Positions 1 through 8,356 are shown, counted from the stretch's first letter. The stretch is DNA of 26,940 bases from Segatella copri (GCF_019127135.1 NZ_JAHOEA010000047.1:1-26940); one strand, 5' to 3'. Numbers and translations are program-made. The notes: generated by a model not told the origin, from the letters alone.

Positions 1-70
1 AATCGAGAGGAACGGTGGTTCTTTACTTGATAAACAGTTTGCTTGTGTGCAAATACGTCATAACCCATTA

Positions 71-181
<111 letters not shown>

Positions 182-192
182 CTTTTATCAAG

Positions 193-227
193 AGCCTCAG
201 ATTTCGAAAGATTTCTGAGGCTTTTTT
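193..227 (+). terminator. Intrinsic terminator of the rRNA operon
   Basis: A 9-bp perfect stem (AGCCTCAGA at 193-201 and TCTGAGGCT at 214-222) is followed directly by a run of six T. It lies 12 bp after the 5S gene, as expected for the end of an rRNA transcript. Confidence 0.9.
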
Positions 228-340
228 GTTTTCATGCAGTTCTGCTTTCTTATCGCAGCTTTATACCACAGATTACGCGGCTCCTTTTATCTTTTTACCT
301 ATTCGGTCCTGGATTTTGTAAATGTGTATAGATTCAAAAT

Positions 341-367
341 AAAAAAGGCTGACCAATAAGGTCAGCC
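341..367 (-). terminator. Terminator of the RNase R gene
   Basis: GGCTGACC at 347-354 pairs with GGTCAGCC at 360-367. The run of six A at 341-346 becomes a U-tract in a minus-strand transcript, so the hairpin terminates rnr, whose stop codon is about 10 bp away. The stretch 228-340 between the two terminators shows no gene. Confidence 0.85.
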
Positions 368-377
368 CAATTTGATA

Positions 378-2675
378 TTATTTGTTTTTATGGTGATTAC
401 GCGTCTTTTGCTTAGACTTCTTCGCTTTGCTGGAAGAAGTATTAGCTGTAGGCTTTTCCTTGCGTACAGGAGCTGAATCGCCGGCTAGGGCGAAATCTAG
501 TTGCTTCTTTTCCAGGTTGGCTTGCGCCACTTTTATGCGGATAGCATCACCTAATTGATATTTATTATGGTGACGACGACCAATCAAACAGAAGTTCTTT
601 TCGTCGAAGTCGTAATAATCGTCAGCGATGTCGCGCATCGGAATCATTCCTTCACAATGGTTTTCGTCTATGGTAGCATAAATTCCGTAAGAAGTAATAC
701 CACTTATGTGGGCATCGAATTCTTCGCCGAGTTTATCTCCCATGAATTCTACCATCTTATATTTGATACTGTCTCGTTCTGCATTCTGTGCAATCTGTTC
801 CATTTCAGAGCAATGCTCACAGAGTTCTTCGTAATGTTTCTCGTTGGCACTTCTGCCGCCATCTGCGTACTTGGTAAGCAAGCGATGAACCATCGTATCC
901 GGATAACGGCGGATAGGTGAGGTGAAGTGGGTATAGTATTCGAAAGCCAGTCCAAAGTGTCCGATGTTGTGAACAGAGTACTTTGCTTTCATCATAGCAC
1001 GGAGTGCAACCATCTGGATGAGATTATTCTCTGGTTTTCCTTCGCAATCAGACATCAACTTGTTGAGACTTCTTGCTGTAGCGCCCTTCGTACCCTCTGT
1101 TTTCATCTTATAACCAAACTTCACAACGAATTCACGCAAGGTTTCCAACTTCTGTGGGTCCGGATTGTCATGAATACGATAAGGAAGCGTCTTTGGCTTC
1201 TTTCCTTTCTTTACCTTTCCGATACTTTCAGCCACCGTACGGTTGGCGAGAAGCATGAATTCCTCTACGAGTTTATTGGCATCCTTAGAGCGCTTGTAGT
1301 AGCAGCTTACTGGTTTACCCTTTTCGTCAACATCGAAATGTAACTCTTCGCGGTCGAACTTAACAGCACCATTCTTAAATCTTGCGGCACGAAGTTTCTT
1401 TGCCAGTCTGTCAAGCGTAATGAGCTGAAGTGCGTTTTCTCCTTGATAAGGATGTTCCTTTGTTTCTGCTGGAGCAGGTTCGCCAGTACCATCAACCACA
1501 CCATTTGCTTCAAGGAGTTCTTGTACCTCTTCATATTTATATCTGCGGTCGCTCTCTATGACGGTATGAACGATGCGATAGTTCTTGACTTCGGCATTGC
1601 TGTCGAGTTCGAAGATGACGCTGTACGCAAGTTTTTCCTCATTAGGACGAAGCGAGCAGATAAAGTTACAGAGACGCTCTGGGAGCATCGGAATGGTGCG
1701 ATCTACAAGATATACAGATGTTGCACGTTTCACGGCTTCCTTGTCGATGATACTGCCCTCTGTGACGTAATGTGACACATCTGCGATATGAACACCTACC
1801 TGCCAGTTTCCATTCTCCAATCTCTGAATACTGAGGGCATCATCAAAGTCCTTGGCATCCTTCGGGTCGATGGTGCAGGTGAATACCTTTCGGAAGTCCT
1901 CTCGTTCTTTGTAATCCTGTTCTGTGATTTCGCCCGAAATCTTATTGGCAGCATCTTCTACATTCTTTGGATACTTATAAGGTAATCCATATTGAGCAAG
2001 GATAGAATTCATCTCAACATCATTATCACCCATCTGACCAAGAATATCAACAACCTCGCCAATAGGACTCTTGTTTTCTCCATCCGGCCACTCGATAATC
2101 CGGACTACTGCCTTGTCATCGGTCTTTCCTCCCTTCACTTTTCTTCTAGGAATGATGATGTTGTGAGCAAAGACATCGCCAGGTGTCACGAGGTAAGCCA
2201 GATCTTTATCCACTTTCAGACGCCCTACGAAGGTATCTTTAGCACGTTCAAGGATTTTGTTGACCTGTGCCTCCTTGATGTGGTTCTTACGGCGAGCGAG
2301 GAAGGTGAATTCCACCCTGTCGCCATTAAGTGCTCCCATCGAATTACGTTCAGAAACGAAAATAGGCTTCTCGCTATCATCAGGGATAACAGAGTTTTTG
2401 CCATTTGCCTTTCTAACGAATTTACCTTCCATCACCTGTATGCTTTGATTCAGGCGATAAGAATTATCACTTACCTTAGCCAGGTAGTCATCCCATGCCA
2501 TTTCCTCCATAATGTCAATCGCCAGCATCTTGAGCGGATGCGTCGTGAGACGGAGGGAACGGAATATCTCTTTAAAGCTGAGCGTTTCGCCCGGTCTTTC
2601 GGCAAAGAATTCCTGCAGCATCTCAGTGAGTTGCGCTTTATTCATTCTTTTGCCACCTTTTTTACCTTTTCCCAT
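378..2675 (-). CDS. rnr: Ribonuclease R
   Basis: A 765-residue RNase II/RNB-family 3'-5' exoribonuclease that degrades structured RNA in the cytoplasm. Residues about 12-75 form an N-terminal winged-helix domain, followed by cold-shock/OB domains. The RNB domain carries the metal-binding signature DPKDAKDFDDA at residues 270-280. An S1 RNA-binding domain lies at about 655-735, and a Lys/Ser-rich basic tail follows, as is typical of RNase R rather than RNase II. Length fits the family. Two starts are possible: MGKGKKGG at 2675 or the Met at residue 11; I keep the longer one because a basic N-terminus is common, but there is no clear ribosome-binding site to decide. It is monocistronic, diverges from the phosphate transporter, and ends at its own terminator. 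Confidence 0.96.
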   Translation of the reverse strand: MGKGKKGGKRMNKAQLTEMLQEFFAERPGETLSFKEIFRSLRLTTHPLKMLAIDIMEEMAWDDYLAKVSDNSYRLNQSIQVMEGKFVRKANGKNSVIPDDSEKPIFVSERNSMGALNGDRVEFTFLARRKNHIKEAQVNKILERAKDTFVGRLKVDKDLAYLVTPGDVFAHNIIIPRRKVKGGKTDDKAVVRIIEWPDGENKSPIGEVVDILGQMGDNDVEMNSILAQYGLPYKYPKNVEDAANKISGEITEQDYKEREDFRKVFTCTIDPKDAKDFDDALSIQRLENGNWQVGVHIADVSHYVTEGSIIDKEAVKRATSVYLVDRTIPMLPERLCNFICSLRPNEEKLAYSVIFELDSNAEVKNYRIVHTVIESDRRYKYEEVQELLEANGVVDGTGEPAPAETKEHPYQGENALQLITLDRLAKKLRAARFKNGAVKFDREELHFDVDEKGKPVSCYYKRSKDANKLVEEFMLLANRTVAESIGKVKKGKKPKTLPYRIHDNPDPQKLETLREFVVKFGYKMKTEGTKGATARSLNKLMSDCEGKPENNLIQMVALRAMMKAKYSVHNIGHFGLAFEYYTHFTSPIRRYPDTMVHRLLTKYADGGRSANEKHYEELCEHCSEMEQIAQNAERDSIKYKMVEFMGDKLGEEFDAHISGITSYGIYATIDENHCEGMIPMRDIADDYYDFDEKNFCLIGRRHHNKYQLGDAIRIKVAQANLEKKQLDFALAGDSAPVRKEKPTANTSSSKAKKSKQKTRNHHKNK

Positions 2676-2892
2676 AAATTATGACTATTATTAGTTTTAT
2701 AAGGCAAAGAAACAAAAAAAAAAGGAGAAAACAAAGTTTCTTGGCATCTTTTTTCGTTTTTTATTAAATATGAGGCAAAACAGACCATAATATGTCTTCA
2801 TTTTTCGTATTTCAGAGCAGAATATAGCTTATTGATTCTTTTTATCTGTTCGTAAATGTAGTTCTTCCAAAATTGTGTTTAGGGGGTCTTGG

Positions 2893-2910
2893 ATGTTACA
2901 ATACTGTTAC
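2893..2910 (+). promoter_or_regulatory. Candidate Pho box (TGTTACA direct repeat)
   Basis: TGTTACA occurs at 2894-2900 and again at 2905-2911, an exact 11-bp period. PhoB/PhoP-family boxes are built of such 7-bp direct repeats with 4-bp spacers. By eye, ATGTTACAATACTGTTAC matches the Escherichia coli Pho consensus CTGTCATAAATCTGTCAC at 12 of 18 positions. It lies about 25 bp upstream of the -33 region of a phosphate-transporter gene, a usual activator position. Binding by a PhoB-like regulator is inferred. Confidence 0.45.
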
Positions 2911-2934
2911 AACTTGAAATATCGGTAACAAATA

Positions 2935-2966
2935 TTTCGTAATAACGGAAATTCTTATTATATTTG
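2935..2966 (+). promoter_or_regulatory. Promoter of the Na/Pi cotransporter gene
   Basis: The -7 box TATATTTG at 2959-2966 matches the Bacteroidetes consensus TAnnTTTG. A weak -33 element, TTTC, sits 20 bp upstream at 2935-2938. The weak -33 would fit a promoter that needs an activator. Confidence 0.6.
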
Positions 2967-3001
2967 CAACCGAAACGTAACAAACATTTCCACAAATACA
3001 A

Positions 3002-4723
3002 ATGAATATGGATACAAGTCAATATCTTGTGATTTTTTTTCAGATTCTCGGTTCTTTAGCTTTGCTCATCTATGGTATGAAGGTGATGAGTGAGGCCTTG
3101 CAGAAGATGGCAGGATCTCAGTTGCGCCACATTTTGGGTGCTATGACAACCAACCGATTTACGGGAATGCTTACAGGTACCTTTATTACCTGTGCCGTTC
3201 AGAGCTCCTCTGCAACTACCGTTATGACGGTTTCTTTTGTAAATGCAGGTTTGCTGACCTTAGCCCAAGCAATTTCCGTTATTATGGGTGCCAACATTGG
3301 TACTACGTTTACGGCATGGATTATGTCGTTGGGTTATAATGTAGATTTAACGATTGTCGTATTCCCTGCGTTCTTCCTCGGCATCATGCTGATTTATAGT
3401 AAGAAGCGCCGTTATTTCGGAGATTTCCTTTTTGGTATCGCCTTCCTCTTCTTCTCGCTCGTTCTGTTGAGTAGTGCGGGTAAGGCTCTCGATCTGGAAC
3501 ATAATCCGGCGGTTATCGATTTCTTTGGTTCTTTTGATACAAAGAGTCATTTCACGATTGTAGTCTTCCTCCTGATTGGTACACTTATAACCTGTATCGT
3601 ACAGAGTTCGGCGGCTGTGATGGCTATAACTATCTTACTCTGTTCTACAGGCGTACTCCCTATCTATCTGGGTATTGCCTTGGTGATGGGTGAGAATATC
3701 GGAACTACCGCTACAGCCAATCTTGCCGCTTTGGGTGCCAATGCCCAGGCTCGTCGTGCAGCTCTGGCTCATCTGGTATTCAATGTCTTTGGTGTAATCT
3801 GGGTTCTCTGCCTGTTCTATCCATTTGTAGATTTCGTTTGCTCTATCGTGGGGTATGATCCTAATGGTGGTATGTCTGCGGCACAGAAGGCAAAGTTGTT
3901 GCCAATTGTCCTGGCGATGTTCCATACCTGTTTCAATGTTTGCAACACGGGCGTTCTGATTTGGTTTATCCCACAGTTGGAAAAAGTTGTCTGCAAACTT
4001 ATCAAGCCTAAGGCAGATAAGGAGGATGAAGATTTCCGTTTGCGCTTTATCCAGGCTGGCATCATGAAGACACCAGAACTTTCTGTCTTCGAGGCACAGC
4101 AGGAAATCGGCAGTTTCGGCGAGCGTATCCACCGTATGTTTGGTATGGTGAGAGAATTGCTGGAAACTCAGGATTCCAAGACTTTCGACAAGCTCTATGA
4201 GCGTATTGAGAAGTATGAGGGTATTTCTGATAATATGGAGATTGAGATTGCCAAGTATCTTGATCAGGTGAGTGATGCTCATCTGAGTGATGATACCAAG
4301 GCGAAGATCCGTGCGATGTTGCGTGAGATTTCCGAGATTGAGAGTATTGGTGACAGTTGCTTCAATCTTGCCCGCACCATTAAGCGCAAGGGTGAAAACA
4401 AGGAGGAGTTTACTGCCAAGCAGAGTGAAAACATTCATCAGATGTTTAAGTTGGTAGATGAGGCGCTGACTCAGATGAACTATATGTTTGCTCATGAACG
4501 CCATTCTATCAATCTCAACCATACGTACAATATCGAGACTGAGATTAATAATTATCGTACTCAGTTGAGAAACCAGAACCTGGATGATGTGGATAACCAT
4601 CTTTATACCTATGGTGTAGGTACATTGTATATGGATATCATTCAGGAATGCGAAAAACTGGGTGATTATGTGGTTAATGTCGCCGAGGCTCGCATGGGCG
4701 TCAGAACATCTGAGGCTGTGTAA
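3002..4723 (+). CDS. Na/Pi cotransporter family protein with PhoU-like tail
   Basis: A 573-residue inner-membrane protein of the NptA/PNaS (SLC34-like) family, expected to move inorganic phosphate with sodium. The family's inverted repeats each carry a QSS motif, here QSSSATT at residues 67-73 and QSSAAV at 201-206. About eight hydrophobic segments span residues 8-330. A charged helical domain at about 370-560 resembles PhoU, the usual C-terminal fusion in bacterial members. Length fits this fused subfamily. The start at 3002 follows the promoter at 2959-2966 by 35 bp. A candidate Pho box upstream suggests phosphate-responsive control. It is monocistronic, with a strong shared terminator after it. 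Confidence 0.93.
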   Translation: MNMDTSQYLVIFFQILGSLALLIYGMKVMSEALQKMAGSQLRHILGAMTTNRFTGMLTGTFITCAVQSSSATTVMTVSFVNAGLLTLAQAISVIMGANIGTTFTAWIMSLGYNVDLTIVVFPAFFLGIMLIYSKKRRYFGDFLFGIAFLFFSLVLLSSAGKALDLEHNPAVIDFFGSFDTKSHFTIVVFLLIGTLITCIVQSSAAVMAITILLCSTGVLPIYLGIALVMGENIGTTATANLAALGANAQARRAALAHLVFNVFGVIWVLCLFYPFVDFVCSIVGYDPNGGMSAAQKAKLLPIVLAMFHTCFNVCNTGVLIWFIPQLEKVVCKLIKPKADKEDEDFRLRFIQAGIMKTPELSVFEAQQEIGSFGERIHRMFGMVRELLETQDSKTFDKLYERIEKYEGISDNMEIEIAKYLDQVSDAHLSDDTKAKIRAMLREISEIESIGDSCFNLARTIKRKGENKEEFTAKQSENIHQMFKLVDEALTQMNYMFAHERHSINLNHTYNIETEINNYRTQLRNQNLDDVDNHLYTYGVGTLYMDIIQECEKLGDYVVNVAEARMGVRTSEAV

Positions 4724-4760
4724 TGCAGAATGTTATTGATAGAAAGAAATTAAAGTAATA

Positions 4761-4806
4761 AAAGCAAACGGGGAAGTATCAATGGATGCTTCCCCGTTTG
4801 CTTTTA
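4761..4806. terminator. Bidirectional terminator between two convergent genes
   Basis: A perfect 16-bp stem (4761-4776 with 4789-4804) has a 12-nt loop, with A-rich sequence on the left and T-rich on the right. It can stop both the plus-strand transporter transcript and the minus-strand sirtuin transcript. Confidence 0.92.
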
Positions 4807-4829
4807 TTGTTTAGGTATTCTGAATGTTT

Positions 4830-5528
4830 TTATTTTTCCAATATTTCCTTCAGTTCCTTCATACCATCTGAAGCCCCTTTCATGATGTGCTCTATCTTGT
4901 AATATCCATTGGTGTTTACGGCACCCGGGTCTATCAGATAGATAGGAATGTGAGGCTTGGTATATGAAATTAGACCTGCAGCAGGATAAACGTTGAGTGA
5001 GGTTCCGATAATGACGAAGATATCGGCTTGCTGTACAGCTTCGGCTGCCGGCTCAATCATAGGAACGCTTTCGCCGAAGAAAACGATAAATGGGCGCAAC
5101 AGGCTTCCGTCTCCAGCTTCGGTTCCCGGCTTTACCTCGCAATCATCCTCGGGTAATTCCTTGATGTAGCGATAGTCGTAAGGGTCGCGTGATGAGCAAA
5201 CCTTTGACAGTTCGCCATGCAGATGGATTACATTCTTGGAACCTGCCTTCTCATGCAGATTATCTACATTCTGGGTGATTACCGTCACATCGAAGTCTTT
5301 TTCCAGTTCCTTGATAAGTTTATGCCCCTCGTTAGGTTGCGCAGCATAGAGTTTATGGCGCAACATATTGTAGAAGTTTGTTACTAGGGTAGGGTCAGTT
5401 TCCCATCCCTCATGGGTAGCTATCTGTTCTACAGGATAGTTTTCCCATAATCCATCATTGCCACGGAAAGTTTTGAAACCACTCTCCACAGACATGCCTG
5501 CACCGGTTAAAAATACGAGTTTCTTCAT
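4830..5528 (-). CDS. Sir2-family NAD-dependent protein deacylase
   Basis: A 232-residue cytoplasmic sirtuin that would remove acyl groups from lysine using NAD. It has the Rossmann signature GAGMSVESGFKTFRG at residues 9-23, the TQNVDNLH NAD/catalytic motif at 85-92, catalytic His104 in HGEL, and GTSLNVYPAAGL at 175-186. The zinc ribbon normally found between HGEL and the FGE motif is degenerate: I see only Cys111 and Cys130 rather than two CxxC pairs, while the rest of that loop (SSRDPY) is intact in length. The Tyr-x-x-Arg acyl-recognition motif reads Y53-N-M-L-R57, with Arg one place late. Acyl preference is therefore uncertain. It is monocistronic. Confidence 0.93.
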   Translation of the reverse strand: MKKLVFLTGAGMSVESGFKTFRGNDGLWENYPVEQIATHEGWETDPTLVTNFYNMLRHKLYAAQPNEGHKLIKELEKDFDVTVITQNVDNLHEKAGSKNVIHLHGELSKVCSSRDPYDYRYIKELPEDDCEVKPGTEAGDGSLLRPFIVFFGESVPMIEPAAEAVQQADIFVIIGTSLNVYPAAGLISYTKPHIPIYLIDPGAVNTNGYYKIEHIMKGASDGMKELKEILEK

Positions 5529-5554
5529 CTTATCACGTTTTAATTATTCATATT

Positions 5555-5576
5555 TTCTTAATCTTTATATTAAGAA
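5555..5576. promoter_or_regulatory. Perfect inverted repeat upstream of the sirtuin gene
   Basis: TTCTTAAT at 5555-5562 and ATTAAGAA at 5569-5576 are exact inverted repeats with a 6-bp spacer, 27 bp before the sirtuin start codon. A minus-strand -7 box (TAAATTTG, complement of 5581-5588) lies just upstream, so the repeat would be at or near the transcription start. It could be an operator or a leader hairpin. Confidence 0.4.
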
Positions 5577-5631
5577 TGCACAAATTTAGCAATTTTTCTG
5601 CAAATAACATCGTTTTAAGCGAGAAAAATGT

Positions 5632-5639
5632 TATCTTTG
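5632..5639 (+). promoter_or_regulatory. -7 promoter box of the FKBP cluster
   Basis: TATCTTTG matches TAnnTTTG exactly and sits 63 bp before the first FKBP gene. A convincing TTTG -33 box at the usual spacing is not visible, only a T-rich stretch at 5613-5616. Confidence 0.55.
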
Positions 5640-5702
5640 CACTCGTTTTAAGGACAAAAAGTACATTTTAAGATTATTAATACATTTTTATAAATAGATT
5701 TT

Positions 5703-6305
5703 ATGGATAAAGTAAGTTATGCTTTGGGCATCGGCATCGGTCGCCAGTTGGCTTCAATGGGTGCAGAGAGTTTGAATATTGATGATTTTGCACAGGCCGT
5801 AAAGGATGCCATCGCAGGTAAGCTTCAGCTCGGCGAGCAGGAGGCTCAGGAGTTGGTACAGAACTTCTTTGCAGAGCAGGAGGCTAAGGCTCAGGCTGCT
5901 GCTGCCGAGAAGGGCAAGGTTGCTAAGGAAGCTGGTGAGAAGTTCCTCGCCGAAAACGGCAAGAAGGATGGTATCATCACTACTAAGAGCGGTTTGCAGT
6001 ATCAGGTTTTGCGTGAAGGTAATGGCAAGGCTCCTAAGGCTACCGATCAGGTTGAGTGCCACTATGAGGGAACGCTTATCGACGGTACTAAGTTTGACAG
6101 TTCTTACGACCGTGGTCAGACTGCTACCTTCCCATTGAACCAGGTTATCGCTGGTTGGACAGAGGGTCTTCAGCTCATGACCGAGGGTGCCAAGTTCCGT
6201 TTCTTCATCCCTTATCAGTTGGGTTATGGTGAGCGTGGTGCAGGTGCATCTATCCCTCCATTCTCAGCATTGATTTTCGATGTAGAGCTCGTTGCCGTTA
6301 AGTAA
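5703..6305 (+). CDS. FKBP-type peptidyl-prolyl isomerase, cytoplasmic
   Basis: A 200-residue prolyl cis-trans isomerase of the FkpA/FklB architecture. Residues 1-90 are a helical N-terminal dimerisation domain (SYALGIGIG), and about 95-200 form the FKBP fold, with HYEGTLIDGTKFDSS, the VIAGWTEGL helix, and YGERGAGASIPPFSALIFDVEL lining the active pocket (described here by motif; residues about 117-197). There is no signal peptide, so unlike its two downstream paralogs it should act in the cytosol on nascent or stressed proteins. It heads a cluster of three FKBP genes on one strand (84-bp then 39-bp gaps), which are probably co-transcribed, at least in part. Confidence 0.94.
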   Translation: MDKVSYALGIGIGRQLASMGAESLNIDDFAQAVKDAIAGKLQLGEQEAQELVQNFFAEQEAKAQAAAAEKGKVAKEAGEKFLAENGKKDGIITTKSGLQYQVLREGNGKAPKATDQVECHYEGTLIDGTKFDSSYDRGQTATFPLNQVIAGWTEGLQLMTEGAKFRFFIPYQLGYGERGAGASIPPFSALIFDVELVAVK

Positions 6306-6389
6306 TCGTTAGTAGATATATTTAAACGAAGTAAAGGCAATCCTGGAATATAATAGATAAAAATAAAGATTTAAAATATAAATAAGGAA

Positions 6390-7265
6390 ATGAAAAAGTT
6401 ATTTTTCGGAGCCCTCGTGGCTTGTGCTGCTGCTACATTCGTAGGTTGTGGCAATTCTACTCCTAAGGCAGATCTCAAGACTGATGTAGATACTATGAGC
6501 TATGCTATGGGTATGTCTCAGACTCAGGGTCTGAAGGAGTTTATGGTAGAGCGCATGGGCGTTGATACTGCTTACATGGATGATTTCATCAAGGGTCTTA
6601 ACGATGGTGCCAACGCTGGTGACGACAAGAAGAAGGCTGCTTACTACGCAGGTATTCAGATTGGTCAGCAGATCTCTAACCAGATGGTTAAGGGTATCAA
6701 CCATGAGGTATTCGGTGAGGATTCTACAAAGTCTATCTCTCTGAAGAACTTCATGGCTGGTTTCATCACAGGTACTACTGGCAAGAAGGGCTTGATGACT
6801 GTTGAGCAGGCTGCTCAGATAGCTCAGGCTAAGATGATGGCTATCAAGGCTAAGAACATGGAGAAGGAATATGGTCCTAACAAGGTTGCTGGTGAGAAGT
6901 TCCTCGCTGCCAACAAGAAGAAGCCAGGAGTTGTTACTCTGCCTTCAGGTGTTCAGTACAAGGTAATCAAGGAGGGTAATGGCCCTATGCCAAAGGATAC
7001 TTCTATGGTTAAGGTTAACTACGAGGGTAAGACAATCGACGGCAAGGTATTCGATTCTTCTTTCAAGCGTGGTCAGGCTGTAGATCTCCGTGCTAACCAG
7101 GTTATCAAGGGTTGGACTGAGGCTTTGGTTCACATGCCAGCAGGTTCTGTTTGGGAGGTTTACATTCCTCAGCAGTTGGCTTACGGTGAGCGCGAGCAGG
7201 GTCAGATCAAGCCATTCTCTGTATTGATCTTCAAGATTGAGTTGATTTCAGTAGGTGGCAAGTAA
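6390..7265 (+). CDS. FKBP-type peptidyl-prolyl isomerase, lipoprotein
   Basis: A 291-residue isomerase with a lipoprotein signal: basic MKK, hydrophobic core, and lipobox TFVGC with Cys20 as the lipidated residue. The mature protein should be anchored in the envelope, facing the periplasm. The N-terminal region holds two related helical segments (SYAMGMSQTQGL at about 37-48 and YYAGIQIGQQ at about 85-94, each followed by a phenylalanine-glycine helix), suggesting an internally doubled dimerisation module compared with the upstream cytoplasmic paralog. The catalytic FKBP domain covers about 180-291, with NYEGKTIDGKVFDSS and VIKGWTEAL. It lies between a cytoplasmic and a soluble periplasmic paralog and has no separate promoter that I can see. 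Confidence 0.93.
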   Translation: MKKLFFGALVACAAATFVGCGNSTPKADLKTDVDTMSYAMGMSQTQGLKEFMVERMGVDTAYMDDFIKGLNDGANAGDDKKKAAYYAGIQIGQQISNQMVKGINHEVFGEDSTKSISLKNFMAGFITGTTGKKGLMTVEQAAQIAQAKMMAIKAKNMEKEYGPNKVAGEKFLAANKKKPGVVTLPSGVQYKVIKEGNGPMPKDTSMVKVNYEGKTIDGKVFDSSFKRGQAVDLRANQVIKGWTEALVHMPAGSVWEVYIPQQLAYGEREQGQIKPFSVLIFKIELISVGGK

Positions 7266-7304
7266 TTTTTGTGGGAACTCATTTTTTTTATAGAGGACTT
7301 ATAA

Positions 7305-8270
7305 ATGAAGAAAATATTAATGACAGCACTCGTCCTCGTGGCGGGTGCTTCTTTGTTTACAGCTAGTGCTGCAAGCAAGAAGAAGGTGAAAAAGGCGGCT
7401 ACTCTTGTTGAGTTGAAATCATCAGCCGATTCTTTGAGTTATGTAGCTGGTATGAATGCCACTCGTGGTCTGATTCCTTATATCCAGCAGAGTTTTCAGG
7501 TAGATACTGCCTATATGGAGAATTTCCTTCGTGGTTACAAGGATGCGCTTGCCATGGGTATCAATCCTAAGACCGTAGCTTATTCTGCAGGTATGGAGGT
7601 TGCCAAACTGGTAGAGAAGCGTGTATATCCTGGCACAAAGGAAGAGTTGAAGAGCACAGGCGATTCTATCAGCCATGCTATGTTCCAGAATGGTTTTATC
7701 GCAGCTTTGGCTAATGATACAACATTCTTTACTACTAAGGCTGCTGCCGATTTCCAGAAGGAAGCTTTGGCTGGTGCCGGTGAGAAGTTCCTTGCCGCTA
7801 ATGCCAAGAAACCTGGTGTAAAGGTGTTGCCTAGCGGTTTGCAGTATAAGGTGATTACCGAAGGTCATGGCGAGGTGCCTAAGGCTAGCGATGAGGTAGA
7901 AGTTATCTACGAGGGTCGTCTGATTGATGGTACCGTTTTTGATGCTACATCCAAGCATGGTGGCAGCAAGACTGACAAGTTCCGTGCCAATGGCTTGATC
8001 AAGGGTTGGACAGAGGCGCTTACTCTGATGCCTGTGGGCAGTAAGTGGCAGGTTTATATTCCTTACGAGTTGGCTTACGGCGAGCGTCAGGCTGGTCAGA
8101 TTCCTCCATACTCTACTTTGGTGTTCGACCTAGAGCTTGTCAGCATCGTAAAGCCTGAGGTTAAGGCTGAGCCTGCTGGCGAGTTGAAGGAAGATGTAGC
8201 CGTAGGAGCAGAGAAGAAGGTTGTTAAACCTGCAGCCAAGAAAGTTGCGCATTCAAAGAAGAGAAAGTAA
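7305..8270 (+). CDS. FKBP-type peptidyl-prolyl isomerase, periplasmic, basic C-terminal tail
   Basis: A 321-residue isomerase with a classical signal peptide (MKKILMTALVLVAGASLFTASA, cleavage near residue 22-23) and no lipobox, so it is probably soluble in the periplasm. It shares the doubled N-terminal helical region (SYVAGMNATRG, then AYSAGMEVAK) with the lipoprotein paralog. The FKBP domain spans about 170-285 (IYEGRLIDGTVFDAT, LIKGWTEAL, YGERQAGQIPPYSTLVFDLEL). A Lys/Ala/Pro/Val-rich tail of about 35 residues ending HSKKRK follows; it is absent from the other two copies and could bind acidic surfaces or simply be disordered. It starts 39 bp after the previous gene and ends before a clear terminator. 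Confidence 0.93.
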   Translation: MKKILMTALVLVAGASLFTASAASKKKVKKAATLVELKSSADSLSYVAGMNATRGLIPYIQQSFQVDTAYMENFLRGYKDALAMGINPKTVAYSAGMEVAKLVEKRVYPGTKEELKSTGDSISHAMFQNGFIAALANDTTFFTTKAAADFQKEALAGAGEKFLAANAKKPGVKVLPSGLQYKVITEGHGEVPKASDEVEVIYEGRLIDGTVFDATSKHGGSKTDKFRANGLIKGWTEALTLMPVGSKWQVYIPYELAYGERQAGQIPPYSTLVFDLELVSIVKPEVKAEPAGELKEDVAVGAEKKVVKPAAKKVAHSKKRK

Positions 8271-8318
8271 TTACTGAATTCATTTCAACAAGTAATTACT
8301 ACTAAAATATAATAAGGT

Positions 8319-8356
8319 AAGAGCCAAGGATAGAGTGTTATCTTTGGCTCTTTTGT
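8319..8356 (+). terminator. Terminator of the FKBP cluster
   Basis: A 14-bp stem with one G-U pair (8319-8332 with 8339-8352) has a 6-nt loop and runs into TTTTG. It is 49 bp after the last FKBP stop codon. Confidence 0.85.

Larger units (their letters stand above)
2676..3001. promoter_or_regulatory. Divergent intergenic control region (rnr / Na-Pi transporter)
   Basis: This is a 326-bp AT-rich gap without a plausible gene. The half next to rnr (2700-2880) shows A/T tracts but no convincing minus-strand TAnnTTTG box. The half next to the transporter holds the repeated TGTTACA and a -7 box, which are listed separately. Confidence 0.6.

Noticed and set aside
3635..4600. A 321-codon minus-strand frame opposite the phosphate transporter
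   Set aside because: Shadow of the transporter frame, with no promoter and no recognisable domain.
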